Assembly: GCA_029747015.1 (NCBI GenBank) | Contig: JAKOGI010000828.1 | Span: 33,501 to 97,500, forward strand | From: Carnegiea gigantea | Taxonomy: Eukaryota; Streptophyta; Magnoliopsida; Caryophyllales; Cactaceae | Length of the DNA stretch: 64,000 nt | Direction: 5' to 3' | Position numbers and translations under genes: made by a program | Shown here: positions 1 through 11,039 of the stretch, one piece after another | Layout: each line of letters begins with the position of its first letter | Position numbering within the stretch: the stretch's first letter is position 1 | The notes under the pieces: model-generated | What the model was told of the DNA's origin: nothing | The model's input: the letters and a program-made list of their open reading frames with translations, nothing else | The model's database searches: none

Positions 1-718
1 GAAGAATGGGAGTAGGCAGCCTATTTATAACGTAAGTAGCAGTCAAAACACAATCATCCCAAAAGCTCAAAGGCAAATTTGCTTGGAATCTCAAGGCTCT
101 AGCCATTTCAAGTAGATGCCTATGTTTTCTTTCCACCCTACCATTCTGTTATGGCCTGTCAGTACAAGAGGTCTGATGGATGATGCCAAGTTTACTAAAG
201 AATTGTTGATAGGGGCCACTATCAAACTCAAGAGCATTATCAGATCTAATGAGTTTGATCTGTCCTTGAAATTGTGTGGAAATGAGATGCATAAATTGCT
301 CTAAAGTACCTAATGCCTGGGATTTGTACTTGAGCAAATACACCCATGTTGACCTACTAAAGTCATCAAAAATGATAAGAAAGTACGTGAACTGTTTATG
401 AGTAGGTACTCTATAAGGTCCCCAAATATCTATGTGAATCAACTTAAAGGCTACTGCACTCTTACTCTGACTACTAGGATATGGCAATTTTGTAAATTTA
501 GCCATAGGGCATGTGATGCAAACCTTTGGAGTAGTAGAGTTCTTACATGGCAAGGAAGTAATATGCTTGAGTTTGGACATAGGTGCATGACCGAGCCTTT
601 TATGCCATAACTCATAGTCATTGTCACTACTATTTCTATGCTTAGTATATGAACTAGTTTGCATAGAAATAGCAATACTTGTCATGTCAGAGGATTGTTT
701 GATACCTGAATTATTCAC
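1..718 (-). pseudogene. Copia integrase (GAG-pre-integrase plus core), truncated by window
   Basis: ELWHKRLGHAPMSKLKHI followed by CITCPMAKF gives the integrase H-H-C-C zinc region. The catalytic core follows: HIDIWGPYRVP (first Asp) and IRSDNALEF (second Asp). After a stop at about 149 the same frame continues with [18 protein letters not shown], containing the catalytic Glu region, and then INRLPTP up to the window edge. Integrase inserts the cDNA into nuclear DNA. The in-frame stop between second Asp and Glu inactivates it. Confidence 0.88.
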
Positions 719-1290
719 TAGGAACCTTGATGCTCCTTACCAATCGCCAATAGTTTCTTGCTTGCATAGTCCTGTATCAAGCAAAAATCAGGATAAAATG
801 TGACAATACACTGATTGTCCTTGGTGAACTTGGATATAGACAGCAGATTATACTTAAATGTTGGCACATGAAGAACATCTCCAAGCTGCAGACCATTAGC
901 CAATGTCACACATCCCTTGTAAGATATGTCAGAGGTTTGTCCATTAGGCAAGTATATCTTGGATCTTTGGGACATTTCCTTGAATTGACTAGGTCTATTA
1001 ATATGTGCATGGGACATATGGTCTGATGCCCCTGAGTCTATCATCCAACTGGCTTTGTCAGCCGAAGCATTTAAGCAAGTAATCATCCCTGCAAAAGAAT
1101 GGTCTAATTCTTCATCAGTCTCAGTATGACAGTTTGACTGGAGTTGCTGAGGTATTGATTTCATCAGCTGCTCATATTGCTGCTGTGTCAGGGCAAAGGT
1201 ATGATCTCCTTTGAATCCAGTAGATACATTGTTTGATTCGCCCTGGCCATTAGTTGTACTCCTGGTCTCACCACTTGATATGTATCTTTC
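718..1290 (-). pseudogene. Copia aspartic protease region
   Basis: Continuing from gag in the minus direction, the segment encodes WMIDSGASDHMSH, the retropepsin-like active site D-S-G-A of plant Copia polyproteins, then LHVPTFKYNLLSISKFTKD, the usual stretch between protease and GAG-pre-integrase. The active-site Asp is present. An open frame of 148 codons covers 1164-718. The protease would release Gag, integrase and RT from the polyprotein. Confidence 0.88.
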
Positions 1291-2239
1291 TCAATTTCTT
1301 GCATTTGTTGTTTTTATGTTTTTCTTTTGTGGAAACCTCTTGTGCCTTGGGTGCCAAGGTGGATAACCTATCACTGTCCAGCAGTTTTCCTTGGAATGTC
1401 CTCTGTTTCCACACTGTGAGCACCTCTGATCATCATTTTTGCTGAACAATGCTGTGGTCTCTACTTCGAATTTATTCAGTTCCAGGACCTCTCTTTGAGT
1501 TTCTTCTTGTTGCAACATCGAACAAACTATTTCAACAGTCGGCAAGGGATTCATTAAGAGCTTTTGACTCCTTTGTGGTCCATATTTGTCATCCAGTCCA
1601 TTGAGAAACTGGAACAGCCTTTGCTCTTCCTTATGTTGATTCAAAACAGTAAGGAATGTGCTAATCTCATCTGTATTCACTGTTAGCTTAGGCAGTTGAC
1701 TCATTGACTCCAGCTCTTCCCACAAACACCGTAGGTTTGTGTAATAGTCATTAATTGAGACCTGATTTTGCTTCAGTGAGTACACTTCTTTGTTAATCTG
1801 ATATTTCGTTGATCCATTGCTTAAGGAAAATCTCTTTTCCAATTGCAACCAGATCTCTCTTGCTGAGTTCAAGAAGAGTATAGACTTTGCAATAGGATCT
1901 GAAACTGAGTTTGTTAGCCAGGCTATCACCATGCTCTTGCAGGTGTCCCACATTTCAGCTTTTATTGGATCCTCAATAGGCCTGGTGACTGTTCCTTGAA
2001 CAAAACCAAGCTTCCTTTTAGTGGCTAATCTGATCTCCACTGCTCTTTTCCATGATCGAAAATTCCTGGATGGCTAATGATCCTGGTCCTTCTGAGGGAT
2101 GCAAAAATAATGGATTATGCAGATCATTCATGCCTATATTGTTTCGATTCCTCTCAGTAGATATAATCAGATCAGGATGACCGTCAAATCTGGAATTGAA
2201 ATTTGTGTGATATCTTGATTGATTGAGAAAACAAATCAA
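1291..2239 (-). pseudogene. Copia gag (capsid/nucleocapsid), frameshifted
   Basis: The N-terminal part (2239-2070) contains NPLFLHPSEGPGSL, the typical Copia Gag leader. After a frameshift near 2060 the main part (2040-1291, 249 codons) carries the capsid-like region (REIWLQLEKRFS, QFLNGLDDKYG) and ends in a zinc knuckle CSQCGNRGHSKENC, which fits C-x2-C-x4-H-x4-C with all four ligands kept. Gag packages the element RNA in the cytoplasm. The frame change between N-terminus and capsid shows the copy cannot make full Gag. Confidence 0.88.
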
Positions 2240-2349
2240 TCAAGTGATTGAGAACAATTATGTGTTTAATTGTAATGATAGCATGATCGAATGATGAATC
2301 TAATCATTTGATCAAAAAAAAAATCAAGCAGTTCAGGATTGTTTGCTCT

Positions 2350-2361
2350 GCTCTGATACCA
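2350..2361 (-). other. Primer-binding site, tRNA-iMet type
   Basis: The minus strand reads TGGTATCAGAGC, the canonical complement of the 3' end of plant initiator tRNA-Met, with no spacer to the LTR. It fixes the orientation and the inner LTR edge. Confidence 0.92.
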
Positions 2362-2640
2362 TGATGAGTTCAGCCATTGATGATCTAGGGACAGAGAGAT
2401 ATAGAGAGGATAAAGAGAGAGAAAATGTTGGAGAAGAAAAACAATCTGCTTACCCTTCCATTCATCCAGATTCAGCTTATATAGCTTTTTACAAACCCAG
2501 AAAAATATCTAAGCCAATAACAGATTCTTGTTATTATAGAATACTAGCACATAACCACCTAACAACCTCCCTGCCAGCTCAGCATTGCTGCATATCAGCT
2601 TCCACAGATATGCTTCAAGGGTGCAAGGAGTTAATTTCCA
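2362..2640 (-). repeat. 5' LTR of the Copia element
   Basis: On the minus strand it runs from TGGAAATTAACTCC to ...AACTCATCA, i.e. TG...CA, and is followed directly by the primer-binding site. A TATA-like box (CTATATAAG, minus) lies near 2475-2485, which fits a short U3-R-U5 of 279 bp. The outer boundary at 2640 is inferred from the TG end and from LINE homology resuming at 2641. Confidence 0.7.
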
Positions 2641-3353
2641 AAGCTTGATAACCTACGGAGGGCAGATGAGTCTCCAGCTTTTCTATCGGCCAAAGCAAAT
2701 GAATTTCGAGATGGGGATCGAAATATATATGTAGCTTACTTTCACCATAAAGCAAATTCGAGGAGAAGGCAGAAATTTTTTCATTAAGGCTTGGAAGATC
2801 ATGGAGGTATATGGCGAAGCAAGATTGAGGAGGTTGAACAAATTGTTACTTCTTATTTTGCAGAGCTATTCACGTCAAGCAAACCCACTAATATTGAGGA
2901 TGCTTTGCATGGTATTACATAGTGCATTGATGAGCAGATGCCACATGAAATAGAAAAGTGCCAAATGATGAAGAGATCCCAAAAGCCCTCTTCGACATGC
3001 ATCGAACTAAAACTCGCGGCCCGGACGGTTTTCATGCTATATTATATCAAAGATTTTGGGATGTTACCCCGGGGGGGGGGGGGGGGGGGGGATGTTTGTG
3101 GTTTTATTCGAAGTGCATGGAAGTGGGAGGCATCGCTAGAAGAGGTCAACAAGACAAATATCGTCCGAGTACCAAAAGTGAAGGACCCGGAAACTATTGC
3201 TCGGCACTGGCCTATTGCATTGTGTAATGTCTTACATAAGATAACTTTCTAAGAGCATGGCAATTAGGTTGAAGCCCTTACTCCTAAAGGTCATCGATGA
3301 GACCGAAAGTGTGTTCGTACCTGGCCGTCTTATCACCGATAACGCTTTGGTGG
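2641..3353 (+). pseudogene. LINE ORF2: pre-RT and N-terminal RT
   Basis: FRDGDRNIYVAYFHHKANSR (about 2704-2764) matches the pre-RT linker of plant LINE ORF2. GPDGFHAILYQRFWDV (about 3020-3067) matches the start of the RT domain. Frame changes and stops are frequent. A run of 21 G (3071-3091) sits just after the FWDV motif and shifts the frame. The segment ends with FVPGRLITDNALVV, a conserved RT motif, exactly where the inserted LTR begins. Confidence 0.85.
3071..3091 (+). repeat. Homopolymer of 21 G preceded by CCCC
   Basis: Positions 3071-3091 are all G, directly after CCCC. It interrupts LINE RT coding sequence, so it is a replication-slippage expansion or an assembly or sequencing artefact. 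A run of this length can form a G-quadruplex. Confidence 0.95.
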
Positions 3354-4061
3354 TGTAAACACAAATTTGACATCTAGAATAAATTGAGACAAGAAATTGA
3401 GCAACAAATTGAATTTTTGTATTTATATAAAAGAAGAGATATGGTTACAATTTCTATATATTTGTTACAAGATGAGCAGTTAAATAATTTATCTGATTCC
3501 ATTTCTAATTTGTACTTGAAAGAGGGTTGATGGACTTGAATCTCGATCAAGCTAATTGATTTAGCTTCCTTTGGATGAGTTTCAATGAACTTGGTTATGA
3601 GAGGGGGCCTAAGAGGCTTGATCTCAATCAAGACGAGCTTTCTTTGATATTCGATGGTAGACGAGATGTGTTTAGCGTGCTTATTGTCTTCTGCTAAAGA
3701 ATTCAGCTGTTGTGAGTTCTTCTAAAATATCGACGGAGTAAATGAATCATCTACCCGTAGAGTTTATAGGGCCTAAATAGTGCTCTATTTATAGGAAAAG
3801 AATCCCCCTCCCATTAATAGAGTTTGCGATTTATTTGCCTTCCGGGGCCGGTGATTGGACCTTTGATTTGTTAGTCCATTTAACTGATGATCTAATAGCC
3901 AATTTGAGCGTTAACTTGACAGTCGTTCGGGTTATGATTTGGTGGTCGATTTGACCCTATTTATTTAAATAAATTAAATTAACTAAATGGGCGGATGCAA
4001 ATAACCAATTTATATTTTTTTTTATAACATAATATTTATTATTTAATTTTTTACGCCTACG
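3354..4061 (-). repeat. Probable solo LTR inserted in the LINE
   Basis: LINE coding text stops at 3353 and resumes at about 4067. On the minus strand the insert has LTR character: a TATA box in CCTATAAATAGAGC near 3780-3795, a leader rich in short coding-like text (85 open codons at 3631-3374), and an end reading GTCAAATTTGTGTTTACA, the expected CA terminus. The expected opening TG reads CG, consistent with one substitution. The flanks GGTGG and GGCGG look like a diverged target duplication. No internal coding region is present, hence solo LTR; a MITE is less likely. Confidence 0.6.
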
Positions 4062-5195
4062 GCGGCTTTTTTGAAAGTTTTCACTATCTAAAGAGGAGGA
4101 CCAAGGGTAAAAAAAGGGCCTGTGCTATTAATTAAGCTTGACATGAGCAAAACGTACGACCATATAGCATGGAGTTTCTTGGAGGCTACGATGAGGAGGA
4201 TGGGTTCCGTGAAATATGGGTTGATATAGTTTTTAGATGCCTCTCAATGGTACTATGGAGTTCCTCATTAATGGGCATGCAGCTAAGGGGAATGGTTCAA
4301 CCAAAGAGAGGTTTGCGACAAGGTGACCTCATATCTCCTTATCTCTTCTTACCGTGTGCTGAAGTCTTCTCCTCAGTCCTCACTCCTTACAAAAACGACA
4401 GCAGATAGGCAGATTCATGGCATGACAATTTGTAGATCGGCTCCTAAAATATCCCACTTGTTTTTTGTGGACGACGGTATCCTATTTGTCAGAGCTAACC
4501 TGTAGGAATGCTCAAAGGTAGATGAAATAATCAGCCAATATGAAAGAGTGTCGGGGCAAAGAGTCAATTTTGATTAGTCAAACATTGTTTTCAGCAAAAG
4601 TATGAGGAGGTATGTCAGACAGCACATGTGCAGGAAATTGGGGTGTGTGGAGGTTGATCATCATGAAAAATACCTGAGTCTTCCCACTATCATAGGCCAA
4701 TAAAGAAGATTATTTTTTCATGCTTAAAAGAGCGTATTTGGAAAAAGCTTTAGGAGTGAAAAAAAAACTCCTGTCCAAGTCGGGGAGGTCGGTGTTAATC
4801 AAAGTAGTGGCGCAGGCTATTTCGACTAATATGATGGGCATGTTTCAACTACTTGGAGGCCTTGTTGACAAAATCCACTCCTTAATTGCAAGATTTGGTG
4901 GGGAAACTCATCCTCGAGCAGAGGTATGCATTGGAAGGCCTGGAATCGGCTATGCCTCCTAAAGGGGCTAGGAGGGTTACGTTTCAAAGATCTGAAAACT
5001 TCCAACTTGACTCTTCTGGCTAAACAATTGTGGCGTCTGGACGTGGGAGGTGAGACATTGGTGCACAAAGTTTTCAAAGCCAATTATTATCTGAGGGTCT
5101 CGGTGCTTGAGGCTGGAGGAGGATGGGACCCTGATTTCATTTGGAGATCTTTGTGGGGAGCGAAATCTTTGCTACTAAATGGGTTAAGACGGTGA
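4062..5195 (+). pseudogene. LINE ORF2: RT palm and thumb
   Basis: LKRRTKGKKGP and LDMSKTYDHIAWSFLEA (catalytic first Asp in LDMSK) open the segment, then RGLRQGDLISPYLF, the RT fingers/palm motif, and ISHLFFVDDGILFV, where F-V-D-D is the catalytic Asp pair. Later come KALGVKKKLLSKSGRSVLIK and GGLRFKDLKTSNLTLLAKQL, typical thumb/connection motifs of plant LINEs. Several stops (for example after VRANL at about 4501) show decay. Although the Asp pair is kept, no long frame remains. Confidence 0.88.
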
Positions 5196-5196
5196 G

Positions 5197-5736
5197 TTGG
5201 AAATGGTCAACATATTAAAGTGTGGGGACACTCCTGGATGCCACCTTCTTGTGATAACCCAATCCCTAGAACCCCTAAGTAGGCCTGAGCCAAACCTACG
5301 GGTGTGTGACTTGATTGATGATTCCAGTGGTGATTGGAATGTAGAATTAGGACGGAAGACTTTTGAGGCAGAGGATGCTGATCATATTCTCAGTCTGCCT
5401 ATTAGCAAGCATTACCCTAGTGATATCCAACGCTGGTGGCCAAATAAAGATGAGCTCTTTAGTGTTAAATCCGCATATTGATTTGGTCGATTAGGTCATG
5501 TTATGGGATGGTTTGAAAGGGAAAATCAAAATCATTGGGCCTGGTGGCGCCTTCTTTGGGGCCTTGATACATTGTCAAAGGTCAAACACTTCTTGCGGCG
5601 AGCATCATGGGAGATCCTAGGCATCAATGCGGAGTTGAAAATGTGTCATATACGGGCGGACAGGACATGTCCAGCCTGCTCGGGGGAAAGTGAGACCATT
5701 TTCCATGCGCTGTTTGATTATGAGAGTGTTAAGTAG
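5197..5736 (+). pseudogene. LINE ORF2: connection and zf-RVT zinc-binding domain
   Basis: WWPNKDELFSVKSAY is followed by WWRLLWGLDTLSKVKHFL and CHIRADRTCPACSGESETIFHALF, which is the conserved W-K-hydrophobic plus C-x-x-C...H pattern of the zf-RVT domain in plant LINEs. A stop at about 5480 separates the two parts. Confidence 0.82.
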
Positions 5737-5937
5737 GTGTGGCATAACGTGGGGTTGTATAACCGGATTTCAGAAGCACCCAGGAACTCCATGAAACAGT
5801 TATTTCTTTGGGTTTTCGATAAAATAGACTGGGAGAGGCTAATAGAGGTGGCTGCTGTGGGCATTGTCGACCGCTAGGAATGACGTGGTCTTTTTAAGGA
5901 TAGAAACCCCAAGAAGGACGTATTAGCTCAGAGCTAT

Positions 5938-6480
5938 GTGAAGATGGTGAAGGAAGCCGTTGATTACAGCGACAGGGTAGGGAACTATTTAGCACCGAGG
6001 GACACCAGGTCATTGGCGCATTGGGAACCACCGCCGACAAATATGCTAAAAAATCAACACGGATGCCCATGTCGTTCAATGTGCTCCTGTGGGCTTGGGT
6101 TTTTCATCAGAGATGAGGCTGGCAAAATACTAATGATGGGCATTTGATGGATTCACGCTAGGTGGACGGTTGAGGAAGCTGAGACTGCAGCATCACTCTT
6201 TGGCCTGCAATGTTCGATAGGATCAGGGTATCGTAGACTAGTGCTGGAACATGACTTGCTTAGCCTGATTGCATAGCTCCACTTGAGGAAGAAGGGGCTG
6301 GCTCCAGCCGATTTAGTTTTAGAGGACATTCCAGCTTTGGTTAGTGTTGTGATGTACTTCTTGCTAGTCATGTCAAAAGGGGTGGGAATATAGCAGCACA
6401 CTTGGTAGTGAGACTGAATCCTATAGGAGGGTCGCAACAAGTGTCATTAGACAACTTCCCCCCGGCTGTGTTGGGGATTT
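5938..6480 (+). pseudogene. LINE ORF2: RNase H-like C-terminal domain
   Basis: The segment carries GLGFFIRDEAGKILMMG, then after a stop VEEAETAASLFGLQCS and YRRLVLEHDLLSLIA, the pattern of the RVT_3 RNase H-like domain found at the C-terminus of plant LINEs. Multiple stops and at least one frameshift occur. The poly-A tail follows within about 50 bases. Confidence 0.75.
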
Positions 6481-6561
6481 GGGAACTTGATGCTCTTTAA
6501 TAAAACCTCCCCCTTTCAATTAAAAAAAAAAAAGAACCCGTAATTATTTATTGGTCAAATG

Positions 6562-6562
6562 A

Positions 6563-6606
<44 letters not shown>
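6562..6606 (+). repeat. (TAA)n microsatellite beside the LINE tail
   Basis: About 14 AAT/TAA units in a row, followed to about 6690 by degenerate ACA/ATT/ACT trinucleotides. It lies just 3' of the LINE poly-A, where such tracts often arise. Confidence 0.9.
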
Positions 6607-6607
<1 letters not shown>

Positions 6608-7173
6608 GACAAAAACAGAAACAACAACAATAATAATTATAATTATTGTTGTTATTATTACTACTACTATTATATTTTTAATAATAATAGGGATACTGAT
6701 TGGATTATCCGTGTCTTATAGTTCAATTAAGGATAGAACTGACAAAAACGTTGACAGAGATTGCAATTGGCTGGAATGAGGCTAATTTGTTTAATAATGT
6801 CTTGTCATCTCTTTCTCGAAAGTATCTAAAATTTATCTTGCGCATTTGCAATTCTTAGCTAGCTAGCTCCTCCATTTGGCCCACCAATGTGGAGCCCAGG
6901 CATTGCAAAATGAGAAAAAATGGGTATGGGTGCGTATTGCTAAAACGGGTATCGTATGAGTATAGGTATGGGATTTCGTCCAACCTTCTCTACCCCGTTT
7001 TACTAATACGGCACTTATTTATTTACAATTCTATTTGTTGCGTGTTCTTGGATATTTTACTAGTTTCTTTGAGTCATATTATATTCGAAATTTCAGTGGG
7101 ACATTTTGTTAGAAATTGTAACTGTCAATTGTTAATTTCTTACTTGAATTTGGAAACCTTTAGTTGTATTAAG
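6607..7173. other. Non-coding AT-rich DNA, left flank of the LARD element
   Basis: No coding support was seen; the open frame at 6889-7197 has no recognisable motif. From about 6890 there are several GGGTATGGGT-like words, and similar words with ACCCGGTA recur right of the LARD (11140-11280), so both sides may be one older element split by the insertion. Confidence 0.5.
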
Positions 7174-7798
7174 TGTTGGAGTAAAAATTCGGTTTGATGG
7201 ATAGAGATATCACTTTGTCACAGACAAACTTAGTATCAAATTAACCGAAACTTCTAAGCAGGTGTAAGTGCGCTTTTCCTAAAAATTCTATTCACCCCAT
7301 GTGTAACAGGGCTGTCAGAATAGGTCTTTAAGATACAAAGAAGCCCCCCATCTGTGTGTTGTACTTACGAAGATAGGACCCTAAGTATCCAAAATATTAT
7401 AGAAATTTAAGGGATTATGTTGATAGTATAACTCTCTCAATCATGCCCAACAAAAGTATTTTAAATGCATGCCAAGGTCATCCATATTTATAGATTTTAT
7501 CATACCTCTTCATGACAAGATAACATCCTTTCATCAAACACCACTCTAAAAAGGGTCATGTCTCTTCATAAATACATTATTTCATTAAAAGGTATAAGTT
7601 AGTTAATCATCTAAACTAACTTGTACCTCTTCATAAATAATTAATCAAATTAATTATTTAGCAAAAGGTGCATTACAATAATTAATTATTAAGGTAATTA
7701 ATTATTATCTAGGCATAATCAAAAATATATTTTCATAACCATTTTTATGGAAATAATTATTTTATTAAATTTCCATTTTTATGGAAATTACTCCAACA
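7174..7798 (-). repeat. 3' LTR of the LARD element
   Basis: Aligns end to end with 10414-11039, sharing for example the words CGGTTTGATGGATA and TTTGTCACAGACAAACTTAG. Scattered substitutions show an old insertion. Confidence 0.9.
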
Positions 7799-7814
7799 AT
7801 CTGCCACCATTTCC
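7799..7814 (-). other. Polypurine tract of the LARD element
   Basis: The minus strand reads GGAAATGGTGGCAGAT immediately before the TGTTGGAG end of the 3' LTR, the position where plus-strand DNA synthesis is primed. Confidence 0.65.
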
Positions 7815-10413
7815 ATAGCAAATGGTTTCTCAAGTTTTCGGAGGTCTCGTGTATAAATGGAGGTGTCTTGCAATTGAACCCTTATCTTAATGACCTGTCT
7901 GTCAAATGATCAAGATAACATAGTAGGCAATACTTTAAACTAGTTATCCTCTATGACCACTTGCATCTAAGCCCCACACAAGACTTCCATCCCAGATCAC
8001 TTAGTAATTTGACACTATAAATGACCATGTGTCTTGTGCCCATTTCGTAATTGTTCTAGAGCCAAGCCCAAACTCGACAGGAGTAGTCAAACTTCACACT
8101 TACTAGGTAAACCTCATCAATATCCCCATAAAGTATTCATGGAACCATTTGAGTGCAAGAAATAAGTCACACCATTGATTAAGTATAAACAACCTAATCA
8201 AATTCTTTTCTATACTGACTCAAGTGTTCCCCTTTGAGGTTCATTAAGAGTAACTATTCATCCTCCGTTTAAAAATATGGGTTATTTAGCACTCCACTTA
8301 GATGGCAATTATAATGATGAGTGCTAACAAATCACAAAGATGGTGTACTTTGGCTCATTGAACTTAAGACTCGATGTTTCCACGAGCGTTAAGTTAAGGT
8401 TCCACCATGAGTGAGTTAGCGTGGGCTTTCCACCATCCATTCCAAAGTCATTAGATGCATTCTATGACTTTGATAACAATAACTTTGCAAACGTCTCAAG
8501 ACTTGAAGTTATTACATTAAACACAGGTGTATATTTTATTTGTCCATTCGAATTCATTGCCTTTGTAAGTCTTAATAATGGGCCCACAAGACTTGCAAAG
8601 TCAACCATCTATTAAATCGAAGTCCAGCTATTAAAACTTAAACATCTCAACCTCTAAATAAGGTTTATACATGAAAATATTCTCATACAAGTTCAACTTG
8701 AAATTATAGCCATAATTTCAATTAACGGACTTAAAAACGTATTTCGTCACGATATAAACATAGGATACCCTCCCCATTCGCTCTAAACTAGAGTAAATAA
8801 TTGTCGATTCTTCATATGAAATTTTTAAAATATATATTCATGGACTAATGTAAATACTTACACGTTTACATTCCATCCATATCTATCTTTAATTCTCTTA
8901 TAACCATACTAAAAGTATCATGACATGGTCATAAACAAGTTCAAAAACTAAATTTATATACATGAACTTTCACCAATCATACCAAAATATTTAGCAAGTA
9001 CATTATATAGACTTTCATATTTTGGCATACAAAAACTCTGAAAATAAATGAAGCACCACATTTATTTTCATCAAGGATGAATAAATTTTTCTTCCAACTT
9101 GAATTCTCAAAATTAGAGTAAATAACATCTAATCCAAATGTCCAAAATAAAACCATAAACATTTAGAAACCATGCTAAAATATGCATTAACAAGTCCATC
9201 AATAACATGCATGGACTTATACATATTTTAGCAAATTAAAATTACATAGAAATACATAAATGATATTTGACATTATTTCACATGTATTTCTATCAAGGAT
9301 GAATTATTTATCCTTATATTCACTTTAATTATTGATCCATAAACCACATCTTATGAATCATATATTCATCAAATGAAAATTACCAAAAAGATTTCAATGT
9401 CCAATAAAATGCATGGACATTTATTTTCTTAACATGCAAGAGAGCACAAGAGAATAACCTATAAAAGGTGCATTTCCATATTCCCATTCCCAGGAGAATA
9501 AAACTTTTTGGCACTATCATGATAAATCAACGTTATCCCGACAGTTATGATCAATTCCATTACATGCATGATATAAAATATCAATAACCACAGATTGTTG
9601 CAATCTGCAACAAGTTTATTTAGTTCAATTATATTAACATTAATTCACATACACATATTCTTTTGCCAAACAAAGCTAAGCATAATTTGTGAATCCATTC
9701 ATTAATCAAATAATAATTTAATCATTACTAGAAGATAATAAAAGTCCTAATGCTTTCAATCAAGGGCATCCATGGTTTTGCAGAAGCTATCACGCATGAT
9801 GGGTGGTTAATCAACTTTCAATTATCTTCTATCTCCAAAACATTAATCAAATGCATTGTATTTAAGGCAACTGCAAGAGAGGAAAAGTGAAAGCAAAAAT
9901 GAGAACCACTTATCTCTTAATTAACATGTTGCATCCACTTGTCTAATTGCAATGTCTACGTGAGAATTCCATCAATAGCCAAGTTGTAAAATAAACGATT
10001 GTATGCACACTTGATTATGTGGAAATAATCATCATATTATAGCCATTGCCATGTCCAACTTAAACTGTGTAAGTTCATGGACTTCTTGAAAGTAATTTAT
10101 CTATTCGAGGCTATAATATAATGCGTTTGATATCATATTTATATCAAATTCTCGCCATATAATTATAAACATGATTACAGATCTCTCTAGATCTCATAAT
10201 CAATAATTACATACAACAATTTTAGGCTACAAACATTACATTGTTGTATGAACAAATCAACATTAATGTTGATTCTATCAAGAGAAAACTAGTATAAAAA
10301 ATACACTATAGTCATTGCATCCCTTTCACAATCATGTCTCTATCTCCATCAAACCCTCAATTGACAACTAAATAATTGGCTTCTTTGTCTCAGACGAATT
10401 AGAGTCTTTAGAT
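7815..10413 (-). other. LARD interior, non-coding
   Basis: About 2.6 kb of AT-rich DNA without any open frame that resembles gag or pol. The primer-binding position next to the 5' LTR (minus, just below 10414) reads ATCTAAAGACTC, which is not the initiator-Met type and which I cannot match to a tRNA. Confidence 0.7.
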
Positions 10414-11039
10414 TGTTGGTGTGAAAATTCGGTTTGATGGATAAGATATCAGTTTGTCACAGACAAACTTAGTGACAAATTAACTGAGGCTTCTATGCAG
10501 GTGTAAGTATGCTTTTCCTAAAGATTCTATTCACCCCCACGTGCAACAGGGTTGCTAGAATAGGTCTTTGAGATACAAAGAAGCCTCCTCTACCTTCGTG
10601 TTGCTCTCACGAAGATAGGACCCTAAGTGTCCAAGACATTATAGAAATTCAAGGGATTATGGTGATAGTATAACTCTCTCGATCATGCCAACAAAGCCAT
10701 TTTAAATGCGTGCCAAGGCCATCCATATTTATAGATTTCATTATGCCTCTTCATGAAAGAATAACATCCTTTCATCAAACACTACTCTAAAAAGGGTCAT
10801 GTCTCTTTATAAATACACCATTTCATTAAATGGTATAAGTTAATTAATCATCCAAACTAACTTGTACCTTTTCATAAATAATTAATCAAATTAATTATTT
10901 ACCAAACGGTGTATTACAACAATTGATTATCAAGATAATTAATTATTATTTAGGCATAATCAAAAATATATTTCCATAACCATTTTTATGGAAATAATTA
11001 TTTTATTAAATTTTTATTTTTATGGAAATTACTCCAACA
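10414..11039 (-). repeat. 5' LTR of the LARD element
   Basis: The partner of 7174-7798. It starts TGTTGGTGTG on the plus strand (one change against TGTTGGAGTA) and ends ACTCCAACA. Confidence 0.9.

Larger units (their letters stand above)
1..2640 (-). mobile_element. Ty1/Copia LTR retrotransposon, 5' part (cut by window edge)
   Basis: The element reads on the minus strand in the order LTR (2362-2640), tRNA-iMet primer-binding site (2350-2361), gag, aspartic protease, GAG-pre-integrase and integrase; the rest of pol and the 3' LTR lie beyond position 1. Protease followed directly by integrase, before any RT, is the Copia gene order. All frames are broken by at least one stop or frameshift, so this copy is dead. 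The base right after its LTR (2641) continues into LINE coding sequence, which suggests the Copia element landed in the LINE. Its target duplication cannot be tested because the other end is not in the window. Confidence 0.9.
2641..6533 (+). mobile_element. Plant non-LTR retrotransposon (LINE), 5'-truncated and interrupted
   Basis: Plus-strand remnants of a LINE ORF2 can be followed across this span: linker, RT, zinc-binding zf-RVT and RNase H-like domains, ending in TTTCAATT plus a 12-base poly-A at 6522-6533. The element starts abruptly at the Copia LTR edge, so its endonuclease part is either beyond the Copia insertion (left of the window) or was never copied. It is split at 3354-4061 by a 708-bp LTR-like insertion; removing it rejoins the coding text (NALVV before, F-E-S-F-H-Y-L after). 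Confidence 0.88.
7174..11039 (-). mobile_element. Non-autonomous LTR element (LARD type), 3.9 kb
   Basis: Two direct repeats of 625 and 626 bp (7174-7798 and 10414-11039) both begin TGTTGG and end CCAACA, with longer inverted ends TGTTGGAGTAA/TTACTCCAACA. The flanks are TTAAG (7169-7173) and TTAGG (11040-11044), a 5-bp target duplication with one mismatch. The 2.6-kb interior has no coding region. Orientation is minus: a purine-rich tract abuts the 7174-7798 repeat on its inner side, and each repeat has a TATA-like TATAAATATGGA on the minus strand. The GAT-TGTTGGAG junction is typical of Copia-lineage PPTs, so Copia origin is likely. Confidence 0.88.

Noticed and set aside
4826..5083. Minus-strand frame of 85 codons in the LINE
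   Set aside because: It is antisense to LINE RT thumb motifs that are clear on the plus strand.
6889..7197. 102-codon plus-strand frame
   Set aside because: It runs into the LARD LTR at 7174 and has no recognisable motif, so it cannot be an old gene.
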